From NCBI GenBank assembly GCA_009775605.1, contig VSPV01000002.1, forward strand, positions 1 through 43,539: 43,539 bases of DNA. Reading direction: 5' to 3'. This stretch comes from Paramuribaculum sp. Lineage in GTDB: Bacteria > Bacteroidota > Bacteroidia > Bacteroidales > Muribaculaceae. Shown here in pieces: positions 34,521 through 43,102 of the stretch; within the stretch, counting starts at the first letter, position 1; each line of letters begins with the position of its first letter. The translations under genes and the position numbers were made by a program. The notes beneath the pieces are model-generated. The model worked only from the letters and a program-made list of their open reading frames with translations, had not been told where the DNA came from and made no database searches.

Positions 34521-34565
34521 GTAAAAAAGTTTAAATAACCCCGGCCAATTACGGAATTTTTTCAA

Positions 34566-34610
34566 GAAAAACTGCCACGGATAAGTTCCTTAGGAAACTG
34601 TCCGTGGCAG
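34566..34610 (-). terminator. Strong intrinsic terminator after the fimbrillin gene
   Basis: CTGCCACGGA (34572-34581) pairs perfectly with TCCGTGGCAG (34601-34610). On the minus strand the hairpin is followed by TTTTTCTTG. It starts 31 bases after the fimbrillin stop and closes the fimbria operon. Confidence 0.8.
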
Positions 34611-34641
34611 TGGTATGTCAACTGTCTGAATATAAAGGGTG

Positions 34642-35730
34642 TTATTCGTAGGTTGTCTCTATGCTTATGAATGTGTCGACCGATGGGGTGCCGAATTCTA
34701 TTGTTCCCATGTCTTCATTGGAGTTTATCACAAGACTGTAAATGTAGTGGCAGCCGGGGTGCCATTCGGTGTAGAGGCTGTTTGATAACGGGAATTTCAG
34801 GATTCCGTCGCCGGTGGTGCTTCCGTCAACCCTGTTTTCCTCAGGAGTATTTTCGTTAGGCCAGAGTTTCGTTCCGTTCTCGGCATCATATACTGAACAC
34901 ATCACGGCTAAGTATGTGTCATTGCCGCTGCCGTTGCTGCGCCATGTGAGTTTCTGAGGAAGCACATATAACACGCCTCCGCGTCCGGGGCCGGGGGTGA
35001 TAAGTACGGTGGGCGTGGTTGAAAGTGTGAGCAAATCAGACATGGACTGTGACCAGTAAAGAACATAGGATATAGGGGTGTTCTGATCGCTCCATGACCC
35101 TACACTTTCGGCCGAAGGGTCGAGTGCGGTGGAAGCGGACGGGAAAGAGAAATTACCTTTTGTAAGGATATTCGACATTCCTACATTCGATACTACTACT
35201 TTGAATTTGGTGTCGGATGAGCTCAGCTTGACGGTGAGTTTCGAGAGGGCGTGTCGGAAGTTGAACACTACCTGGGCGTTGGGCTGGCCTGCATTGCCGC
35301 TCATATCGGGACACACGGCGTAGACTATATCTTCAGTGCCCGCGCTTGCATCGTAGGGCACAGGCATCAACGGGCCCGATGTGCCTACCCACGAGGCGGG
35401 GGCGAAGGCATAGAAGTCTACGGTCTGTTTTGCGGGCCAGTATTTGACGGGGGAGTATGTCCAGACGTTGGCGGAGGATTTAGTGACGGTCACATTGTCC
35501 ATGAACGGTTGGGAGGCATCTCCGGTGCCGGTATACGCGTAGACGTTGAAGGTTGTAAGGTTGGTGGCTGTGATGTCGCCGGCACGCGAGTATTCTGTGG
35601 ATGCGGCAAAGCGTATCTCTTTTCCGGTCACGCTGTCGGGAGCGGGTTCTTCATTGCTTTCAGTGCACGAAACGGCAAGCAGAGCCATTGCCGGAATCAT
35701 TATTGCCAGGGGTATGTGGAATTTTGCCAT
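34642..35730 (-). CDS. Fimbrillin-family lipoprotein
   Basis: A 362-aa predicted lipoprotein (lipobox LLAVSC, Cys22). The mature N-terminus (KEIRFAASTEYSRAGDI) followed by TNLTTFNVYAYTG, WTYSPVKYWPAKQTVDFYAFAP and a central FNFRHALSKLTVKL segment is the standard pattern of Bacteroidales fimbrillin-type adhesins. In these, a protease removes the N-terminal part before donor-strand polymerisation. It is the last gene of a three-gene unit with DUF5119 and DUF3575 proteins and is followed by a strong terminator. Whether it forms the stalk or an accessory subunit is not determinable. Confidence 0.85.
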   Translation of the reverse strand: MAKFHIPLAIMIPAMALLAVSCTESNEEPAPDSVTGKEIRFAASTEYSRAGDITATNLTTFNVYAYTGTGDASQPFMDNVTVTKSSANVWTYSPVKYWPAKQTVDFYAFAPASWVGTSGPLMPVPYDASAGTEDIVYAVCPDMSGNAGQPNAQVVFNFRHALSKLTVKLSSSDTKFKVVVSNVGMSNILTKGNFSFPSASTALDPSAESVGSWSDQNTPISYVLYWSQSMSDLLTLSTTPTVLITPGPGRGGVLYVLPQKLTWRSNGSGNDTYLAVMCSVYDAENGTKLWPNENTPEENRVDGSTTGDGILKFPLSNSLYTEWHPGCHYIYSLVINSNEDMGTIEFGTPSVDTFISIETTYE

Positions 35731-35771
35731 ATTTAGTTGTTTTTTAGTTGCGTTTTGTTGAATCAGAATTG

Positions 35772-36722
35772 TCAGGGGAGTGTCACTCCCACGTCGATTT
35801 CGATTGGGCTCCAGCCATCCACTCCGACATCGATGTCTCCCACTTCATCATCCGGATCCGTGGGGTCGCCTTCGGGGATACTTATGCTGTCAATCATAAT
35901 TATAACGTTGTGTTTTGACGGGGAGTTCAATAATTGTGGAGTGATGTCGAAATTGTGTGAATAGGTTTTGCCGTCGCGGCACGTAACAATCAACTGGAGT
36001 GTGGTTCCCGTGGGGTCAGAAGGGTAAAAGGCCGATGATACGGAGTTCATTTCACGTCCCGCGGTATTGAGCGACAACTGTGATGCAAGAGCTGCTCCAT
36101 CGCCATCAGGCACGCGGTCGGCGAGTTTTATGCCGGCTGCCACACCATGTATTATAGCTGTGGCGGAAGCCGCATGCTCCAGGCCGCTGACGTTTTTGAA
36201 AATGACTGTGAAAATGGTTGACAGCGAATCGGGAAGGCATCTTACCACACTTTGCCCACATTCTTTGACGGTGCCATTGCTGTCGCGGTATCTTACGCCG
36301 CACAAAGTCACCTCAAGCTCGCTTACGGTCGCACCGTAGAGCATTCCGGTAGGCATGATGTATTTGCCTGAAGAGTTTCTGCGGGCACTGGCCGATATGC
36401 CGGAGTATGATTCCTTACCGGATATCAGGATGCCGGGAAGGTCGCTGTTGAAAGCCACCATGCGGTAACGGCCAGCGGGAAGTTCCACCGGGCCTCCCCC
36501 GGGGCCGGAAATGTCGTAGCGCCATATCTGTTCCTTGTCGCTTGCCGGAAAAAAGTAAAGTGTCATTCCCTCCGGGGAGGCACCGGTGGCGTTGGCCCAG
36601 TCGAAGAGCACGGTTATCTGTCGGGTTTCGGACGCCGGACAGATAATTTCCTTGTGGGAGCATGCGCAGGCGGTGACTGCAAGCAGGAATATGAGGGCGA
36701 TATTTGACAGTTTTCTTGTCAT
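35772..36722 (-). CDS. DUF5119-domain lipoprotein, fimbrial accessory or anchor-type
   Basis: A 316-aa predicted lipoprotein: hydrophobic signal ending AVTACAC (Cys19 or Cys21). Residues about 35-300 follow the DUF5119 pattern (VLFDWANATGASPEGMTLYFFP, PAGRYRMVAFNSDL, then ASARR and MLYGATVSELEV), a beta-sandwich related to Mfa2/FimB-type anchors. It overlaps the DUF3575 gene by 4 bp and precedes the fimbrillin by 41 bp, so it is probably the anchor or an assembly subunit for that fimbria. The C-terminal acidic segment (PEGDPTDPDDEVGDIDVGVDG) is low-complexity. Confidence 0.82.
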   Translation of the reverse strand: MTRKLSNIALIFLLAVTACACSHKEIICPASETRQITVLFDWANATGASPEGMTLYFFPASDKEQIWRYDISGPGGGPVELPAGRYRMVAFNSDLPGILISGKESYSGISASARRNSSGKYIMPTGMLYGATVSELEVTLCGVRYRDSNGTVKECGQSVVRCLPDSLSTIFTVIFKNVSGLEHAASATAIIHGVAAGIKLADRVPDGDGAALASQLSLNTAGREMNSVSSAFYPSDPTGTTLQLIVTCRDGKTYSHNFDITPQLLNSPSKHNVIIMIDSISIPEGDPTDPDDEVGDIDVGVDGWSPIEIDVGVTLP

Positions 36723-37369
36723 AGGCTGAAATCAGGACGGTTGGCGCGGCCTCTGCCCGGAAACCATACAAGGGTGACTTCCAGACCGGTTAGTCCGAAA
36801 TAACGGTTGAATGAGCGTGAGGAGCACACATACATGTCGCATTCCGGACGGTATTTGATGAGATGTCCTCCCGAATAACCCACCCGAAGACCGAGGTCGA
36901 GATTGAGACGCCTGGCTATTGGAAACGAGTAGCCGTAACTTAGGCCTAAACCGTAGGTGGTATGGGGTGACTGCCAGCCGCGGCCGCCGAACTCAAAGTC
37001 GTAGTCGTGGCCTGAGCCGTAGATGCCGAGGTGATGTCCGGTGAGCGCTCGGCGTGCGGCCGCCTCTCCTAACCAAAGCCGGAATTCGAGCCACGCTCCG
37101 CGTATACGCCAATAGCGGTTGGCTTCTTTGCGGCTCCACCAGGCATAGACGCCTTCGATATTAATCGAGAATTTGCGGGCAAGTGAAATTTCGGCTCCGA
37201 AATCAGGAGTCGCCAGAGCGTCATGGAGCAGGTTTGTTTTTAAAGCAATGCGGGGAAGGCAGTCATTGCAGTCGTAGCATTGCTCTGACTGAGCCTGCAT
37301 TATGTTTATGCTGCCGGCGCAGAGAGCCAGCAGGGTGATGAAACGCCGTGTGATGTGACTTGTTACCAA
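36719..37369 (-). CDS. DUF3575-domain outer-membrane protein, TTG start
   Basis: A 216-aa protein with a signal peptide (about residues 1-26, ending MQAQ). A DUF3575 domain follows: ALKTNLLHDALATPDFGAEISLA, then repeated amphipathic strands and GLTGLEVTLVWFPGRGR near the end. That is consistent with a small outer-membrane beta-barrel. In Bacteroidales such genes typically lead fimbrial operons. The only usable start ahead of the signal peptide is TTG at 37369. The next in-frame Met (residue 24) would delete the signal, and an upstream in-frame stop follows within 24 codons. The stop overlaps the DUF5119 start by 4 bp. The promoter is unclear. Confidence 0.82.
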   Translation of the reverse strand: MVTSHITRRFITLLALCAGSINIMQAQSEQCYDCNDCLPRIALKTNLLHDALATPDFGAEISLARKFSINIEGVYAWWSRKEANRYWRIRGAWLEFRLWLGEAAARRALTGHHLGIYGSGHDYDFEFGGRGWQSPHTTYGLGLSYGYSFPIARRLNLDLGLRVGYSGGHLIKYRPECDMYVCSSRSFNRYFGLTGLEVTLVWFPGRGRANRPDFSL

Positions 37370-37481
37370 AGCAGTGTCAGAGTTGAAATGTTATAGCGGA
37401 AGACGGGGCGCGGCCCGGCATCTGAATGTAGAACAGCGCTTGCGGGGTGATTGTTTTCGGCCAATGCACGGCTGATGCGCA

Positions 37482-37529
37482 AAAATAGCGCGGCACAGGG
37501 ACTTGTGGGGAACCTGTGCCGCGCTTTTA
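37482..37529 (-). terminator. Strong hairpin terminator after the first GH16 gene
   Basis: AGCGCGGCACAGG (37487-37499) pairs perfectly with CCTGTGCCGCGCT (37513-37525), 13 bp. On the minus strand it is followed by ATTTTTG; on the plus strand by TTTT. It begins 25 bases after the GH16 stop. A CAAAAATA at 37480-37487, a minus-strand -7-like sequence, overlaps the tail. Confidence 0.8.
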
Positions 37530-37550
37530 GGGCTTTAAATGCCGTCCGGG

Positions 37551-38369
37551 TTATTTTGCCGGGACGTAATGCTTCACCCAGTCAATTTCCATTGTGACAG
37601 GGAGCTGTGAGGGATCAACCGCGCCAACCCAGGAGCCGCCGAGCTGCATGTCGATGAGGAGGTGCTGCGGTACGTAATAGGGGAACTGCTCTTCCGCGCC
37701 GCCGTTTACCATGGGGTAAGTGTGGGTATGGACACCATTTACAAAGAATTCAACGCTCTCGGGGTGGAGTTCCACGGCAAATACGTTCCAGCCGTCCGGA
37801 TCGATTTTTGCAGTGGTGTAATGCACGGGTTCATCGGGGCGTCCTTCGGTGAGGGTGAACGGAGAGTGAACCGTCTGGTAAACGAAGTCATCGTGGTTGA
37901 GGCGCTCGATGAGATCGATTTCGCCTCCGTGGGGATATGGATGCTTGGTCTCGTCGAAGGGAAGCATCCAGATTGCGGGCCAGGAGCCTTTTGCTGCGAG
38001 CAGACGCGCGCGGACCTCGAAGCGGCCGGGTTGGAATTCTTTTTTGCCGCGCGTCCACAGACCGCCGGTAAGATATGGCGACGGGTCTGACAGGATGTCG
38101 GGGTTTACGATTCCGTGGAGAATAAGGATTCCGTCGCGGATTTCATACAGGGAGTCTACGGGCGACATGGTGTCGTTCCAGTTGGCTTTGCCGCGGGGAA
38201 TTTTTGACCATACGTTCCAGTCGATTTCAGGGGAGTCGAATGTGTCCTGCCAGTCGAGCACCCAGCGTGTGGGAGGGGTCGGCTGAAGGGCTGCGGGAGT
38301 TTCGGCTACGGCATGAACGGATACTGAAGCCAGCAGGGATGCCGCGGTGAAAATTGCAGAAAGTTTCAT
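37551..38369 (-). CDS. Secreted glycoside hydrolase family 16, laminarinase-like (first copy)
   Basis: A 272-aa single-domain GH16 enzyme: signal peptide (about 1-22), then the beta-jellyroll. The catalytic motif EIDLIE (about 148-153) has the one-residue insertion between the central acids that marks beta-1,3-glucanase and agarase-type members rather than lichenases. Other family segments are WPAIWMLP and GGEIDLIERLNHDD upstream and around the active site, and LLIDMQLGG near the end. No lipobox, so it is probably periplasmic or secreted. It is a clear paralogue of the next GH16 gene. No SusC/SusD pair is nearby. Confidence 0.93.
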   Translation of the reverse strand: MKLSAIFTAASLLASVSVHAVAETPAALQPTPPTRWVLDWQDTFDSPEIDWNVWSKIPRGKANWNDTMSPVDSLYEIRDGILILHGIVNPDILSDPSPYLTGGLWTRGKKEFQPGRFEVRARLLAAKGSWPAIWMLPFDETKHPYPHGGEIDLIERLNHDDFVYQTVHSPFTLTEGRPDEPVHYTTAKIDPDGWNVFAVELHPESVEFFVNGVHTHTYPMVNGGAEEQFPYYVPQHLLIDMQLGGSWVGAVDPSQLPVTMEIDWVKHYVPAK

Positions 38370-38496
38370 TTTGTCTGGTTGGTTAAGGTGGTGGATGCGA
38401 ATGTAAACAGCCTGAATGCAGAATAAAAGCCGTATAATTGCCGTATTTCGAATGTATACGACTTAAATCTTGACTATATGATTCGCGTGTATCTGT

Positions 38497-39285
38497 TTAT
38501 TTTACAGGGGTGTAGTATTTCACCCAGTCTACTTCCATCTCTACGGGGAGATCGTTGAGGTCGACTTCGCCCACCCATGCGCCGCCGAGCTGCATGTCGA
38601 TGAGGAGGAACTGGGGTATGTAGAACGGGAACTGGCCGTCGGCGCCGTCATTGACCTTGGGGTAGGTCAGTGTGGGCTTGCCGTTGATGAAGAACTGGAT
38701 TTTGTCGGGGTGTATCTCCACGCCGTAGACGTTCCATCCTTCACGGTCGATGGGGAATGTGGCGCCGGATGGAGGATTCTTGGTGTTGCCTTTGTGATGG
38801 GTGTAGTTGGAGTGGACGGTCTGGTAGACGATATGGTTGTTGTTGAGGCGTTCCATTATGTCTATCTCTCCACCCATGGGCCAGCGGTATTTCTCGTGTT
38901 CGTAAGGCTTCAGCCATATAGCGGGCCAAGCGCCTTTTGTGCCGTGCAGACGGGCTTTGATTTCAAACTTGCCCGGCTGGAAAGCCTTTTTGTCGATAGT
39001 GTAGATTCCTCCGGTCACATAGGGAAGGGTGTCGGCTTTCTGGTCGTTTGACAGCATGCCTTTGAGTACGATGCAGCCGTCGCGGAACTCAAACAGACGG
39101 GGTTCGTCTTTCATGGTGTTGTTCCAGTCGGCGGCACCGCGTTTAATCGGGCTCCATACTGTGGTGTCAAGTTCCGGACCGTTGAAATCGTCCATCCAGT
39201 CGAGTTTCCACTGGGTTTCCTGTGCTGTGGCCCCGAGAAGCAGGGCGGAGAACAGCGCTACTGATAAAAAACGTCGTGCAGACAT
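38497..39285 (-). CDS. Secreted glycoside hydrolase family 16, laminarinase-like (second copy)
   Basis: A 262-aa GH16 enzyme with a signal peptide (about 1-20, cut after AQ). The catalytic motif EIDIME (about 140-145) is in GGEIDIMERLNNNHIVYQ. WPAIWLKP and LLIDMQLGGAWVG match its neighbour, and the overall similarity is high along the full length, so the two are tandem duplicates that have diverged. It lies 33 bp after bioGC with no clear promoter in between, so it may be read through from the biotin operon or have an internal promoter. Substrate unproven; a beta-1,3-linked glucan is the likely class. Confidence 0.92.
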   Translation of the reverse strand: MSARRFLSVALFSALLLGATAQETQWKLDWMDDFNGPELDTTVWSPIKRGAADWNNTMKDEPRLFEFRDGCIVLKGMLSNDQKADTLPYVTGGIYTIDKKAFQPGKFEIKARLHGTKGAWPAIWLKPYEHEKYRWPMGGEIDIMERLNNNHIVYQTVHSNYTHHKGNTKNPPSGATFPIDREGWNVYGVEIHPDKIQFFINGKPTLTYPKVNDGADGQFPFYIPQFLLIDMQLGGAWVGEVDLNDLPVEMEVDWVKYYTPVK

Positions 39286-39318
39286 AGGGAATGATTGGTT
39301 AATTAATGGTATTACAGG

Positions 39319-40677
39319 TTATGCTTTCTTCCGGGCTACAAGGTAGAGCGGAGTATAGGTGAGCGAGGTGATGCCTGCCGAAATGATGGCTCTGGCGGTA
39401 GTGGTATCTCCTGAATGCATGGCATTTACTCCGGTATATCTGAAGTGCTGCAGGAGGTGGCGCGGGGAGGGGAAGTCGATTCTGATTTCTTCTTCCGAAA
39501 GTTCCAGTATCTCGAGCGTTTCCGGAATCACGGCCCGAATTGTATCGGGAGAGGTGTAGTGCGGGGTATTAGTGAGATACGGACGCAGCTCCCGGAAATT
39601 GCCTGGGGTGAATGTGGACACTGCCAGAAGTCCGCCGGGAGCAAGAACGCGGGCGGCATTCTTCAGAAATGTTGCCGGAGAGTTGAACCACTGTATGGTG
39701 GACGCCGAAAGTATTGCCCCGAAATGATTGGCGGGAACAAATGAAATTGCGGCTTCGGCATCGCATTTTGTTTTGCGCCCTGGAAGAGAATCGGGGATAT
39801 CGGACAGGTCCCAGAGCTCCATTTCGCCGGATGGAACCATGCTTGCTATTTCTTTGGTGAGCAATCCAGTACCAGGTCCGATTTCAAGTACAGATAGAGT
39901 GCTTTCGGTGCGGTAGGCACGCCACAGGGCGGCAAGACGCGAGGCGATTTCGCGCTGCGCGCCGGCATTGGCATTGTATGTTGAAGTGCTGTCGGAAAAA
40001 CGTCGGGACACGAGGTCTTTGTCGGACAAAAGCGATGGAATGAGAGCGGCGAAGTCAGGTAGGTGTGGAGCGTCGATTTCGTGTATATCCGGGTGGCCGC
40101 TCCAGAACCGACGCTGGTTGTCAGTGGGAATTATGGCGTCGCGAGAGCTGATGATTACGCTGTCCCAGCTGGTAGTTGAGTTTTTGGCCTGAGGCAACGC
40201 TGCGATGGCTCTAAGCTCATCTTTTAGGGCGCTTATGTCGAAAGTCTCTGCTCCGGGCAATGAAGCCGCAGCTGAAGCAGAACCGGTCTCGCGTCTCATG
40301 AACTTTGAAAGATTGCGGGTGTCGAGGTGCTCAATCGTTCCGCGGAAAATCTCTTCGGGGATGCCGAGGAGGTTATCTACAGGGACGAGCGTGCCGTTTA
40401 TGGCCACACGGAGGGTGAAGCGAATATGCGGATTGTCGAGCATGAAACGGTTGGCGGCAGGAACCCCAAATGACCATGCTATCAGGCATACTTCGGAATA
40501 ACCGGCAATCTGTTCGGTCTGCGCGGCCGATGCCGGCGTGCGGTAGTCGGACGCCACGGCAAAGTCATATCCGGGTGGCGGAACCGTTCCGGCAAAGAAC
40601 GATGCGTCGGAGGCCCAGCCGGAAAATACCAGCAGCAGCCGCGGGGCGTTTTTATGGGATATATGCTCAAGTTTCAT
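39319..40677 (-). CDS. Fused BioG-BioC: pimeloyl-ACP methyl ester esterase and malonyl-ACP O-methyltransferase
   Basis: A 452-aa two-domain protein. Residues about 1-220 are a BioG-type (DUF452) alpha/beta-hydrolase: nucleophile Ser69 in AWSFGVP, a candidate acid in SSRDAIIPTD, and a His in DAPHLPDF. Residues about 225-452 are a BioC SAM methyltransferase, with SAM-binding VLEIGPGTG (about 263-271) and SASTIQWFNSP. BioC caps malonyl-ACP to start pimeloyl synthesis through the fatty-acid pathway; BioG removes the methyl ester at the end. One chain thus holds both gatekeeping steps. It overlaps bioF by 4 bp. A distinct BioH-BioC fusion is known elsewhere; here the esterase is the BioG type. Confidence 0.9.
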   Translation of the reverse strand: MKLEHISHKNAPRLLLVFSGWASDASFFAGTVPPPGYDFAVASDYRTPASAAQTEQIAGYSEVCLIAWSFGVPAANRFMLDNPHIRFTLRVAINGTLVPVDNLLGIPEEIFRGTIEHLDTRNLSKFMRRETGSASAAASLPGAETFDISALKDELRAIAALPQAKNSTTSWDSVIISSRDAIIPTDNQRRFWSGHPDIHEIDAPHLPDFAALIPSLLSDKDLVSRRFSDSTSTYNANAGAQREIASRLAALWRAYRTESTLSVLEIGPGTGLLTKEIASMVPSGEMELWDLSDIPDSLPGRKTKCDAEAAISFVPANHFGAILSASTIQWFNSPATFLKNAARVLAPGGLLAVSTFTPGNFRELRPYLTNTPHYTSPDTIRAVIPETLEILELSEEEIRIDFPSPRHLLQHFRYTGVNAMHSGDTTTARAIISAGITSLTYTPLYLVARKKA

Positions 40678-41819
40678 ATCATGCGTCGGAGCGTCGACAC
40701 AAGACGGTCGACTTCACTTGGGTTTATGGCGGCCGAAAGGCTTATGCGGAGCCGCTCGGTGCCGGGTGGCACGGTGGGAGTGCGGATAGGAAGTACCTTA
40801 AGGCCCTCTTCAGCCAAGGCGGACGAGAGAGAAAGCGCGCGTTCAGCCGAGCCTACAATCAGCGGGCAGATGTGGCCGGGATGCTCCGGCGCGGGTAATC
40901 CGGCTTCTTTCAATCCTGCGTTCAACCGCCCGGCAAGACTGCGGAGCGCATCCCGGCGCTGCCCCATTGAGGCAAGGCGTTCGACTATGAATGATGTCCA
41001 GGCTATGTTGAGGGGCGGAAGGGATGTCGAGAAAATGAAACTGCGCGAACGGTTTACGGCGTAGTCGCGCAGCTGCGGAGCCATTACGGCGAACGCACCG
41101 GCTGAAGCGGCTGCCTTGCCGAACGTGCCTACTACAACGTCTACTTTGTCGAATTCTTCAAGGTCGTGGCACAGGCCGAGACCCGCGCGGCCGCAGCATC
41201 CGAAGGCGTGGGCTTCGTCCACATAGATAATCATGCGCGGATAGCGTTCCTTGAGCCGGATGAGGTCGGCAAGGGGAGCGCGGTCGCCATCCATGCTGTA
41301 GACGGATTCTACTGCCACAATCACAGCGTCGCAGGAGTCGTGATGGCGGTTAAGCAGGCGCTCGAGACGTTCCACGGAGTTGTGAACGAACCGTTCAAAT
41401 GGTGCTTTCGAGAGGATGATGCCGTCGATGATGCTGGCATGAACCAGTTTGTCGGCGAGAATCATGGTGCGTGGCCTTGACGCGAGGGCTGATATCAACC
41501 CTGTGTTGGCATGATAGCCGCTGTTGAAGAGCAACGCTGCACGCCCTCCGCCATAGAGCTGGGCCAGCAGGCGCTCGAGATGGTCATATTCCCTCTGGCG
41601 ACCGGCAAGAAGGCGTGAGGCTGAGGATGTGAGTGGTATCATGCGCCGGGCTGTATCGGCCATGAACTGGCATTGCAGTTCGGGGTCGGCTCCCAGGCCG
41701 AGGTAATCGTTGCTTGAGAAATCCATCAGTCCAGCCGGCGCATCCGGTGGAACGCTGCGGAAGTTGCGGCTTGTCCTCAGGCTTTCCAGATCTTTTATAT
41801 ATGGTTCGTAGGGAGTCAT
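40674..41819 (-). CDS. bioF: 8-amino-7-oxononanoate synthase
   Basis: A 381-aa PLP enzyme that condenses pimeloyl-ACP with alanine to give KAPA. Typical motifs are DFSSNDYLGLG (about 33-43), GSGASRLL-like TSSASRLLAG, FNSGYHANTG, DEAHAFGCCG and GTFGKAA, with the PLP lysine near residue 235. The length is standard. It overlaps both neighbours by 4 bp (ATGA-type), so it is tightly coupled in the bioA-bioF-bioGC unit. Related serine palmitoyltransferase-type enzymes are longer, and the operon context makes BioF secure. Confidence 0.96.
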   Translation of the reverse strand: MTPYEPYIKDLESLRTSRNFRSVPPDAPAGLMDFSSNDYLGLGADPELQCQFMADTARRMIPLTSSASRLLAGRQREYDHLERLLAQLYGGGRAALLFNSGYHANTGLISALASRPRTMILADKLVHASIIDGIILSKAPFERFVHNSVERLERLLNRHHDSCDAVIVAVESVYSMDGDRAPLADLIRLKERYPRMIIYVDEAHAFGCCGRAGLGLCHDLEEFDKVDVVVGTFGKAAASAGAFAVMAPQLRDYAVNRSRSFIFSTSLPPLNIAWTSFIVERLASMGQRRDALRSLAGRLNAGLKEAGLPAPEHPGHICPLIVGSAERALSLSSALAEEGLKVLPIRTPTVPPGTERLRISLSAAINPSEVDRLVSTLRRMI

Positions 41820-43102
41820 TCCGGAAGAATTTCAATCATTCTTGTACAGAGGGTGTCAAGATCCTCGTCGGAGATTACGTAAGGAGGCATCACGTAGACA
41901 TTGTGTCCGAATGGGCGTACCCAGATTCCTTTCTCGACGCAGAGTTTCTGAAAACGCCCTACGTCGACCGGCTGTTTCATCTCAATAACACCTATTGCTC
42001 CAAGCACTCTCACTTCGGCAACTGCCGGAAGCGAAGCGGCGGGAGAGAGAAGTTCTCGGAGTTTTTGCTGAATATGGGCTATGCGGGAGGCCATGTCCTG
42101 CCGCTCGAGAAGTTCGAGCGAGGCGATTGCGATTGCGCAGGAGAGCGGATTGGCCATGAATGTGGGGCCATGCATCATCACCCCGGCCTCGCCGCGGGAG
42201 ATTGTGTCGGCGACATCGCGCGTTGTCATCACGGCGCCCATCGTGAGGTAGCCGCCGGTGAGGCCTTTGCCCACGCACATTATATCAGGCTGCACGCCTG
42301 CGTGTTCCCACGCGAAGCATTTGCCGGTGCGCCAGAATCCGGTGGCAATCTCGTCGAAGATGAGTAGCACGCCGTAGCGGTCGCAGAGACGACGGGCTTC
42401 CACGAGATATTGCGGATGATAGAAACGCATTCCTCCCGCGCCCTGAACAATCGGCTCAAGAATCAGAGCGGCAATCTCGGAGTGATGTTCCTTTAATGTC
42501 TGTTCAAGTTCCTGAACGGCCTCCGGATTCCACTTACCGTCGAAAGGCACGCGGGGCGATTCCACGAAGTATCGCACGGGAAGCGCCGAACCGAATGCCG
42601 AGTGCATGCCTGTGACGGGGTCGCACACGCTCATGGCGTTCCATGTGTCGCCGTGGTATCCGCGCCGGATTGTCACGAAATTGGTCTTGCGGTGGTCGCC
42701 GCTGCGGGCAACTGCCGCCTGAACGGCCATCTTCATCGCCACTTCCACGGCCACGGAGCCGGAATCGGCATAAAATATATTATGCATCGAAGGGGGCGCA
42801 AGGCGAAGAAGCATTTTGCCAAGGGTTATGGCCGGTTCGTGGGTGAGGCCACCGAACATCACGTGGCTCATTTTTGAAAGCTGCTTCTGCGCGGCCTCAT
42901 TTATATAAGGATTATTATAGCCATGAATCACGGCCCACCACGACGACATTCCGTCGATGAGTTCAGTGCCGTCCACAAGCTTAATATGGGTGCCTTCGGC
43001 TGATGCCACTTTGTATGTAGGGAGAGGGTCTATAGTAGAGGTGTAGGGATGCCACAGGTGCTCGCGGTCCCAGGAATCATGACAAGAAACGGTTTGTGTC
43101 AT
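41816..43102 (-). CDS. bioA: Adenosylmethionine-8-amino-7-oxononanoate transaminase
   Basis: A 428-aa class III PLP aminotransferase that converts KAPA to DAPA using SAM as amino donor. DGMSSWWAVIHGYNNP (about 50-65) is the BioA-specific substrate pocket, ILEPIVQGAGGMRFY follows, and CVGKGLTGGYLTMGAVM carries the PLP lysine near residue 279. No BioD domain is fused to it. It is the first gene of the biotin operon, with a -7 element 38 bp upstream. Dethiobiotin synthase and biotin synthase are not in the window. Confidence 0.96.
   Translation of the reverse strand: MTQTVSCHDSWDREHLWHPYTSTIDPLPTYKVASAEGTHIKLVDGTELIDGMSSWWAVIHGYNNPYINEAAQKQLSKMSHVMFGGLTHEPAITLGKMLLRLAPPSMHNIFYADSGSVAVEVAMKMAVQAAVARSGDHRKTNFVTIRRGYHGDTWNAMSVCDPVTGMHSAFGSALPVRYFVESPRVPFDGKWNPEAVQELEQTLKEHHSEIAALILEPIVQGAGGMRFYHPQYLVEARRLCDRYGVLLIFDEIATGFWRTGKCFAWEHAGVQPDIMCVGKGLTGGYLTMGAVMTTRDVADTISRGEAGVMMHGPTFMANPLSCAIAIASLELLERQDMASRIAHIQQKLRELLSPAASLPAVAEVRVLGAIGVIEMKQPVDVGRFQKLCVEKGIWVRPFGHNVYVMPPYVISDEDLDTLCTRMIEILPE

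Noticed and set aside
37480..37487. CAAAAATA as a minus-strand -7 element for the fimbria operon
   Set aside because: It coincides with the T tail of the GH16 terminator and has no -33 box; the position is 110 bp from the start codon. Possible but not supported enough to list.
38398..38456. Two copies of CGAATGTA upstream of the first GH16 gene as promoter elements
   Set aside because: On the minus strand each reads TACATTCG, one mismatch from consensus, without -33 boxes. The repeats may be chance; no clear promoter could be chosen in the 127-bp gap 38370-38496.
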